From positions 3,611,001 through 3,675,000 of the forward strand of contig NC_015259.1 of the NCBI RefSeq assembly GCF_000192745.1: DNA of 64,000 nucleotides. The letters are read 5' to 3'. The position numbers and the translations under genes were made by a program. Shown here in pieces: positions 59,009-64,000 of the stretch (position 1 is the first letter of the stretch; every line of letters starts with the position of its first letter). The notes under the pieces were generated by a model that was given only the letters and a program-made list of their open reading frames with translations, ran no database searches and had not been told where the DNA came from. The stretch comes from Polymorphum gilvum SL003B-26A1 (GTDB taxonomy: Bacteria > Pseudomonadota > Alphaproteobacteria > Rhizobiales > Stappiaceae).

Positions 59009-59533
59009 GTGCCCATCCGAAAGACCCGCCCCGGATCTTCCCTCGGCCTGCTGTTCGCCCTGGCCGCCGCGGCGAGTGCCGCGCTGAGCGGACCGGCCGC
59101 CGCGCAGGGCGAGGTCAAGGCCGTTCACGGCGACTGGCAGATGCGCTGCGACACGCCTCCGGGCGCCTCAAGCGAGCAATGCGCGCTGATCCAGAACGTC
59201 ACCGCCGAGGACCGCGAGAACGTCGGCCTGTCCGTCATCTTCCTGAAGACCGCCGACAAGCAGGCCCGTATCCTGCGCGTGCTCGCCCCGCTCGGCGTGC
59301 TGCTGCCCTCGGGCCTCGGCCTGCGGGTCGACGATGCCGACATCGGCCGCGCCGGCTTCGTGCGCTGCCTGCCGAACGGCTGCATCGCTGAGGTGATCCT
59401 GCAAGAAGAGCTGATCGGCAAGCTCAAGGCAGGCTCCCAGGCGACCTTCATCATCTTCCAGACACCGGAAGAGGGCATCGGCATCCCGATCTCCCTGAAC
59501 GGCTTTTCGGCCGGCTTCGACGCCCTGCCCTGA
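59009..59533 (+). CDS. Invasion-associated locus B (IalB) family protein
   Basis: 174 residues from a GTG at 59009 behind GGAGG with a 7-nt spacer. Signal peptide (LGLLFALAAAASAALSGPAAAQ), then a small secreted domain with VHGDWQMRC, SEQCALIQNV, GFVRCLPNGCIAEVILQEELIGKLK and SLNGFSAGFDAL. Two Cys pairs probably form disulfides. IalB was named in Bartonella for erythrocyte invasion, but the family is widespread in free-living alphaproteobacteria and its role there is unknown. Confidence 0.9.
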   Translation: MPIRKTRPGSSLGLLFALAAAASAALSGPAAAQGEVKAVHGDWQMRCDTPPGASSEQCALIQNVTAEDRENVGLSVIFLKTADKQARILRVLAPLGVLLPSGLGLRVDDADIGRAGFVRCLPNGCIAEVILQEELIGKLKAGSQATFIIFQTPEEGIGIPISLNGFSAGFDALP

Positions 59534-59572
59534 TCCGCAAGCCGGGCGGCGGGGCAATGCCGATCCGGGCCT

Positions 59573-61348
59573 TCAGCCGTTCCCGGTGTCGGATGAGTCG
59601 CGCGGCGTGACGCCGTGCAGCTTGTCGGCGCCGGCGAACATGCCTTCCTTCATCTGCAGGTCTAGCCGCTCCTGGTCGCGCCGACGCACGTCCTCCTCGA
59701 TCTGGGCGATCCGATCCGAGGGCGTGCCGAGTGCCGACAGCGCGGCGCGGCCGAAGGCGATCGAGGATTCGAAGGTCTCGCGGATCTGGAAGTCGACGCC
59801 CTGACGGGTCAACGCCAGCGCATGGGCACGGTCGGTGGCGCGGCAGAACAGCTTCGCTTGCGGAAAGCCGTCGCGGATGATGGCGATCGCCCGTTCCATC
59901 ACCTTGTCGTTTTCCACGCACAGCGCGATCAGCGCCGCCTTGCCGCCGCCGGCCGCCGCCAGCACGTCGGCGCGCGTGGCATCGCCGTAATAGACCTTGT
60001 AGCCGAGCTTGCGGGCATAGGCGATGCGGTCCGGGCGGTTGTCGATGGCCGTGATCGGCAGGCCCTCGGAGGTCAGGAACTGGGCGACCATCATGCCGAA
60101 GCGACCGAAGCCGATCACCAGCACGGTCGGCATCGCCTCGCCGAAGCTCTCGACCGCCGGATTCTCCACGCCCCTGGCCTTCAACCGGGCGGCGACCCGG
60201 TCGAGTCCAATGCCAGCGAGCGGGGTCAACAGCATGGTCAGGATGACGATGGCGGTCAGCAGGTTGGAGAGTTCCGGCGCGAGGATCTTCTGGCCGACGG
60301 CGGCGGTGAACAGCACGAAGGCGAACTCGCCGCCCTGCGGCAAGGTCACCGCGATGCGCAACGCGTCGGCGTTCGGGGACCCGAAAAGGCGCGCGAGCGC
60401 CCACAATGCGGTGCCCTTGAACAGCATCACCAGCGCGACACCGACGAGCACCGTGGTCCAGGACGACAGCACGATCGACAGGTCGAGCGACATGCCGACG
60501 GCGACAAAGAACAGGCCCATCAGGAGCGAGCGGAACGGCTCGATGTCAGCCTCCAGCGTGTGGCGGAAGCTCGATTCGGCCAGCAGCACGCCGGCCAGGA
60601 AGGCGCCGAGCGCCATCGACAGGCCGACCGCATGCATGATGCCGGCGCTGCCCAGTGCCACCAGCAGGGCGGCCGTCAGCATGACCTCGCGTGCCCGGCT
60701 GCCGGCCAGAAACAGGAACAGCGGCGAGACCAGGTAGCGTCCGGTCAGCACCACCGCGAGCACGGCGCCCACCGTCAGGCCGATCTCGACGGCAACCTCC
60801 GTCGCGCCGCCAGCCGTCTCGCCGGGTGCCAGGATCGACACCAGGGCAAGCAGCGGCACGATGGCGATATCCTGCAAAAGCAGGATGCCGAAGGCCCGCT
60901 GGCCGTAGGGCGACGACAGCTGGCCACGTTCCTGAAGGATCTGCAGGGCGAAGGCGGTCGACGACAGGGCGAGGCCGAAGCCGGCGATCAGCGCAGCCTC
61001 GAAGGGCAGACCGGCCAGCCGCAGGGCCGTGAACAGGGCAGCGCCGGTCAGCACGACCTGGCTGGTGCCGAGGCCGAAGATGTCGCGCCGCATGCTCCAC
61101 AGCCGCTTGGCATCGAGTTCGAGGCCGATGACGAAGAGAAGCAGCACGACGCCGAGTTCGGCGACCGCCAGGATGTGTTCGGCGGAACCGAAGACGCCGA
61201 GACCGAACGGGCCGACCGTCACGCCGGCGGCCAGATAGCCGACGACGGAACCAAGGCCGAGACGCTTGGCCAGAGGTACCGCGACCACTGTCGCGGCGAG
61301 AAAGATGATGGCTTCGGTAAAGAGCGGAGGAGCGGCTTCTGCGGCCAT
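59573..61348 (-). CDS. Monovalent cation:proton antiporter-2 (KefB/KefC-like)
   Basis: 591 residues. CPA2 exchanger: about twelve helices in residues 1-385 (GVVLLLFVIGLELDAKRL, SSTAFALQILQERGQ, AVGMSLDLSIVLSS), then a TrkA-N/RCK nucleotide-binding domain (about 405-525, LVIGFGRFGMMVAQFL and YGDATRADVL). A charged C-terminal tail follows. Exchanges K+ or Na+ for protons; whether it is glutathione-gated like E. coli KefB/C cannot be told. No KefF/KefG ancillary protein adjacent. Confidence 0.95.
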   Translation of the reverse strand: MAAEAAPPLFTEAIIFLAATVVAVPLAKRLGLGSVVGYLAAGVTVGPFGLGVFGSAEHILAVAELGVVLLLFVIGLELDAKRLWSMRRDIFGLGTSQVVLTGAALFTALRLAGLPFEAALIAGFGLALSSTAFALQILQERGQLSSPYGQRAFGILLLQDIAIVPLLALVSILAPGETAGGATEVAVEIGLTVGAVLAVVLTGRYLVSPLFLFLAGSRAREVMLTAALLVALGSAGIMHAVGLSMALGAFLAGVLLAESSFRHTLEADIEPFRSLLMGLFFVAVGMSLDLSIVLSSWTTVLVGVALVMLFKGTALWALARLFGSPNADALRIAVTLPQGGEFAFVLFTAAVGQKILAPELSNLLTAIVILTMLLTPLAGIGLDRVAARLKARGVENPAVESFGEAMPTVLVIGFGRFGMMVAQFLTSEGLPITAIDNRPDRIAYARKLGYKVYYGDATRADVLAAAGGGKAALIALCVENDKVMERAIAIIRDGFPQAKLFCRATDRAHALALTRQGVDFQIRETFESSIAFGRAALSALGTPSDRIAQIEEDVRRRDQERLDLQMKEGMFAGADKLHGVTPRDSSDTGNG

Positions 61349-61429
61349 CTGTCTGCCTGTTCGATTTGCGTCGACCCATCCTTGGCAGGCATTGGTTAAG
61401 TTTGACCAACCGTCCAGCCGGAAACCGCG

Positions 61430-62545
61430 CTACCGGTCGACTTCGCCGGCGGTCAGGCCGTCCGGTCCCTCGTCGATGCTGAAGCAACCGTAGTAGAGCT
61501 CCTCGGGCAGGCTCGTGTCGGCCGCGCAGTCGCTGAAGACGGCGAGGTCGTCGTGGTAGCGGTAATGGAGGTAGGAGCCGATGAAGTAGCGCTCGGCGCC
61601 GCCGTTGGAGTTGCCGTAGCGGTCGATCGTGCCGGCCAGGTCCGGCTCGATGTCGAGGATCGCCTCGCGCAGCCGTCCGTCGGCGAGGAAATTGTCCGGC
61701 AACTGGTCGAAGGGCCCGTCGAAATAGTTGTTGACGTTGGCGTTGCCCTCGAACACGCCGATCAGGATCTTGCGGTCGCGGTACTTGTCGCGATGAAAGG
61801 CGAAGCCGGTGCGCACGCCGATCAGGATGTCCGGCGAGATGGCCGAGGGCTCCAGTACGTCCAAGACCGGGACGGACTCGTCGAGCAGGTACTGGAACGC
61901 CTTGATGGTCCGGTTGTAGAGGGCGAAGAAGCGGATCCCGGATTCGTCGTGGACCGGACCGATGTAGGTCTCGTCGGCGCGGATCAGCCCCTCGGGCGGG
62001 CGCACGCCGGCCAGGTCGTTGAGCTGGAACACGACGGTCCTGCCCTCGAAGGCGACGGCATAGCGCAACGGCGCGAGCCGCGTGACGGCGATGCCGTCCT
62101 GCGGTCCGAGCCGCCGGTAGCTGACCGGCTCGGACGAACTCCATTCCGTGTAGTCGCGGAAATAGGCGAAATGCAGCCAGCCGTCGTCGCGGTCGAGCAC
62201 GTCCAGCCGGATGTTGCCGGCATAGCGCACGCCGCGGTGCAGGAAGCGGTAGTAGAAGTAGTTCTCAGTCGGGTAGACCGTCACCTCTCCATCGAGACCC
62301 GAGAACACGTGCCGGAACACCGCGACGGGATCGGCGAAATCGATCGCGGCCGCGTCGCCGGGCAGGCTGTCGACGTAGGCCTGGTTGGTCTGGATTGCCG
62401 GCCGCCCCGCTTCCTGCGCAAGGACGGCTCCCGACGCGGCCAGCATCAAGGCCGCGCCGGCCAGCCCCTTTGCCACCCGGCGCAGACGCGCCCCGCCTCC
62501 CGCCGGCCGCACGCGGCCGGCGGACGATTCCGGTCCCTGGATCAT
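61430..62545 (-). CDS. Exported protein of unknown function
   Basis: 371 residues. An N-terminal basic segment and hydrophobic stretch (GLAGAALMLAASGAVLAQ) form a long signal peptide; the first Met may be downstream of the one used here. The mature part has no family I recognise. Notable pieces: VTVYPTENYFYYRFLHRGVRYAGNI, GLIRADETYIGPVHDESG, HRDKYRDRKILIGVFEGN and YFIGSYLHYRYHDDLAVFSD, plus two cysteines near the C-terminus. It follows the repeat-tailed gene after 10 bp on the same strand, so they are likely an operon. Confidence 0.7.
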   Translation of the reverse strand: MIQGPESSAGRVRPAGGGARLRRVAKGLAGAALMLAASGAVLAQEAGRPAIQTNQAYVDSLPGDAAAIDFADPVAVFRHVFSGLDGEVTVYPTENYFYYRFLHRGVRYAGNIRLDVLDRDDGWLHFAYFRDYTEWSSSEPVSYRRLGPQDGIAVTRLAPLRYAVAFEGRTVVFQLNDLAGVRPPEGLIRADETYIGPVHDESGIRFFALYNRTIKAFQYLLDESVPVLDVLEPSAISPDILIGVRTGFAFHRDKYRDRKILIGVFEGNANVNNYFDGPFDQLPDNFLADGRLREAILDIEPDLAGTIDRYGNSNGGAERYFIGSYLHYRYHDDLAVFSDCAADTSLPEELYYGCFSIDEGPDGLTAGEVDR

Positions 62546-62555
62546 GCCGGCGCCC

Positions 62556-64000
62556 TCACCGGACCTGCAACTGCGGCACGACCGGCTGCTGCTGCAACAC
62601 GGGCGGCGTCTGCTGCGGCCGGATCTTGGGGCCGTCGGACCCGGTGCGCATATGGGTCTGCGCCCTGGTGTGCACCTGCACCGAGCCTTCGCGCTGATGG
62701 CTCAGCGCCTTCGCATGCGGCGGCTGCGAGCCGGACCGCAGGTGCGACTGCGCCTTGGTATGCGGTTGCACCGAGCCCTCGCGCTGATGGCTGAGCACCT
62801 TGGAGTGCGGCGGAGCCGACCCTTGGCGCCGGTGCGTCTGCTCCTTCGTGTGCGGCGGCGCCGAGCCCTGGCGACGGTGCGTCTCGACGCGCGTGTGCGG
62901 CGGTGCCGAACCTTGGCGACGGTGCGTCTCCGTGCGCGTATGCGGCGGCTGCGAGCCCTCGCGGCGGTGGGTCATGGCACGCGTGTGCACCGGGGAACCC
63001 TGACGGTGATGGGTCATCGCCCGGGTGTGGACTGGCGAACCGTGGCGGCGATGCGTCATGGTACGGGTATGCACCGGCCGCGGCACCGGCGTCGGGATGA
63101 CGCCGGCAGGTGGCGGCGCGGGCGCCTCGCAGACCTGGTAGATCTCGACGTCGCCGATCCGCGTCGCGTCGTTGCGGGTGAATTCCTCGGCGATCAGCGT
63201 GCCTGTGGCGTCGGTCAGCACGTCGCTGTCGACCAGATAGCTCTGGTACGGGCCGGTCGGCGGATAGGCGGGACCGGGTGCCGGATACTCGCCATAGGCG
63301 GCTTCCGGCGCGATCTCGTCGAACGCTTCCTGCGGCATGCCCTGCAGGCCGTGGACCTGGGAATCGTCGCCTTCGTCGACGCCGGGCAGCCGGCACGGAG
63401 CCTCCGGCGAGCACAGGTAGTCGCCGGAGATCCAGACGAAGTCGTCCGGTTCGCCGAGGTCCGATGTCCAAGTGGCCGGGTCGTAGCCTGGCGCGAAGTC
63501 AACGCCGCCGGCGCAGTTGGCGCGCAAGAACGGCTGGCCCTCAGCGCTGCGATCATAGTAGCCGACGTCGTAGCGGCCGATCGGCGCCCAGACCCCGGTT
63601 TCGCCGAGCTGATAGAGCAAGGCACGCGCCTCGCTCGCCACGGCGAAGGGGGCCTCGACATCGAGGCCGAGATTGCGGATGCCGCCGCGTTCGGCGACGA
63701 CCATCACGTCCTGCGCTCCGCAGCGCGGGAAGGCGATGTCGGACACCGGGCTGGAGAAGCCGCGCTCTGCGATCGTCTCGGCATCGATGTGGAAGTCGGG
63801 CAGCAGGAACTCGCGCCGCACGTCCGTGAGGTCGAAGCCGCCATCGGCACTCAGCGCCACCGACCAGACCGCGTTGGTACGTTCGTCCTCGCTGGCGACC
63901 GCGTAGTCGGGATTGCCGAAACCCTCGTTGGCCCAGGTGGCATAGTAGAGCCGGACCGCGCCGGCCTCGTCGTGGCGCACGCCGACACCCCAGACACGGC
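62556..64000 (-). CDS. Large protein with ten tandem His-rich repeats at the C-terminus (partial)
   Basis: Reads in from the right edge; 481 codons are visible and the 5' end is outside. The visible N-terminal part (RVWGVGVRHDEAG and VRLYYATWANEG) looks like blades of a beta-propeller. The middle has cysteines (YLCSPEAPCRLPG) and YQSYLVDSDVLTDATGTLI. Residues from 62637 to 63080 on the DNA encode ten copies of a 14-15-residue repeat of the form PPHTKxxTHRRQGS. The end is Pro/Gln-rich. No known family; related His/Ser repeat tails occur in other Hyphomicrobiales proteins as I recall. Probably exported. Confidence 0.75.
   Translation of the reverse strand, partial: RVWGVGVRHDEAGAVRLYYATWANEGFGNPDYAVASEDERTNAVWSVALSADGGFDLTDVRREFLLPDFHIDAETIAERGFSSPVSDIAFPRCGAQDVMVVAERGGIRNLGLDVEAPFAVASEARALLYQLGETGVWAPIGRYDVGYYDRSAEGQPFLRANCAGGVDFAPGYDPATWTSDLGEPDDFVWISGDYLCSPEAPCRLPGVDEGDDSQVHGLQGMPQEAFDEIAPEAAYGEYPAPGPAYPPTGPYQSYLVDSDVLTDATGTLIAEEFTRNDATRIGDVEIYQVCEAPAPPPAGVIPTPVPRPVHTRTMTHRRHGSPVHTRAMTHHRQGSPVHTRAMTHRREGSQPPHTRTETHRRQGSAPPHTRVETHRRQGSAPPHTKEQTHRRQGSAPPHSKVLSHQREGSVQPHTKAQSHLRSGSQPPHAKALSHQREGSVQVHTRAQTHMRTGSDGPKIRPQQTPPVLQQQPVVPQLQVR
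62637..63080 (-). repeat. Ten tandem 42-45-bp coding repeats
   Basis: Ten in-frame units of 14 or 15 codons, consensus PPHTKxxTHRRQGS with variants such as PVHTRAMTHRREGS and QPPHAKALSHQREGS. The His, Thr/Ser, Arg and terminal Gly-Ser positions are kept while the rest varies, so the repeats are old rather than recent identical copies. The array belongs to the gene at 62556-64000. Confidence 0.9.

Noticed and set aside
59822-61399. Plus-strand frame opposite the antiporter
   Set aside because: Gln/Arg/Asp-rich antisense product of a membrane protein gene; no homology expected.
62637-63080. CRISPR-like periodicity of about 42-45 bp
   Set aside because: The period is in frame and encodes a conserved peptide repeat; units vary throughout with no identical repeats or unique spacers.

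Overview
The window is about 64 kb of GC-rich chromosome from an alphaproteobacterium, most likely a member of the Hyphomicrobiales (Rhizobiales). The indicators are a CcrM-type GANTC methyltransferase with a RAMA-like tail, a separate Fo operon atpI-B-E-F'-F with both b and b' subunits, the ctaC-D-B-(small ORF)-G-E aa3 oxidase operon, an IalB-family protein, an Irr-type palindrome before bacterioferritin, an ispH-thrB-rnhA cluster, and two dispersed palindromic repeat families. Genus cannot be fixed from the sequence alone. Coding density is high. I saw no tRNA, rRNA, CRISPR array, prophage or intact insertion sequence.

Layout. 0-11.4 kb: two PilZ proteins (the first cut by the window edge), a family 4 uracil-DNA glycosylase, ETF-ubiquinone oxidoreductase, a DEAD-box helicase, malic enzyme MaeB, a ceramidase-like membrane protein, a decayed HTH fragment and an aminotransferase. 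11.5-14.9 kb: moaB, a family 2 glycosyltransferase, a PA0069-type radical SAM protein and rnhB. 14.9-24.5 kb: the ATP synthase Fo operon, SMC, a DsbA-like thiol oxidase, a DciA/DUF721 protein, mutY and a PKHD-type dioxygenase. 24.6-32.7 kb: a polytopic membrane protein divergent from bacterioferritin, with FNR-like and Irr-like boxes between them; then AMP nucleosidase, a Tag-like glycosylase, ccrM, tyrS and a hemerythrin-like protein.

33-38.5 kb: the glycine cleavage operon gcvT-gcvH-osmC-like and gcvPA-gcvPB behind a tandem glycine riboswitch, interrupted by a block of dispersed repeats. 38.7-51.8 kb: a lipoprotein, the coupled ispH-thrB-rnhA-dagK run, an EAL/GGDEF membrane protein, a GNAT acetyltransferase, an M16 peptidase, thrC, YqgE, a DsbD-N-like protein and a peroxiredoxin. 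51.8-58.5 kb: SURF1, DUF983 and the aa3 oxidase operon. 59-64 kb: an IalB-like protein, a CPA2/KefB antiporter and two exported proteins of unknown function, the last with ten tandem 14-15-residue repeats.

How the genes fit together: much of the window is aerobic energy metabolism (ETF-QO, Fo, aa3 oxidase with its heme o synthase, Cu chaperone and SURF1), one-carbon and threonine metabolism (gcv, thrB, thrC) and base-excision or methylation DNA maintenance (udg, mutY, tag, ccrM, rnhA, rnhB, smc). I found no clear new defence or mobile system. The most novel-looking material is the repeat-tailed exported protein at the right edge with its neighbour, the membrane protein under an FNR-like box, and the regulatory palindromes before etf-qo, bfr and ccrM. 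All functions are inferred by reading the sequence; no database search was run.
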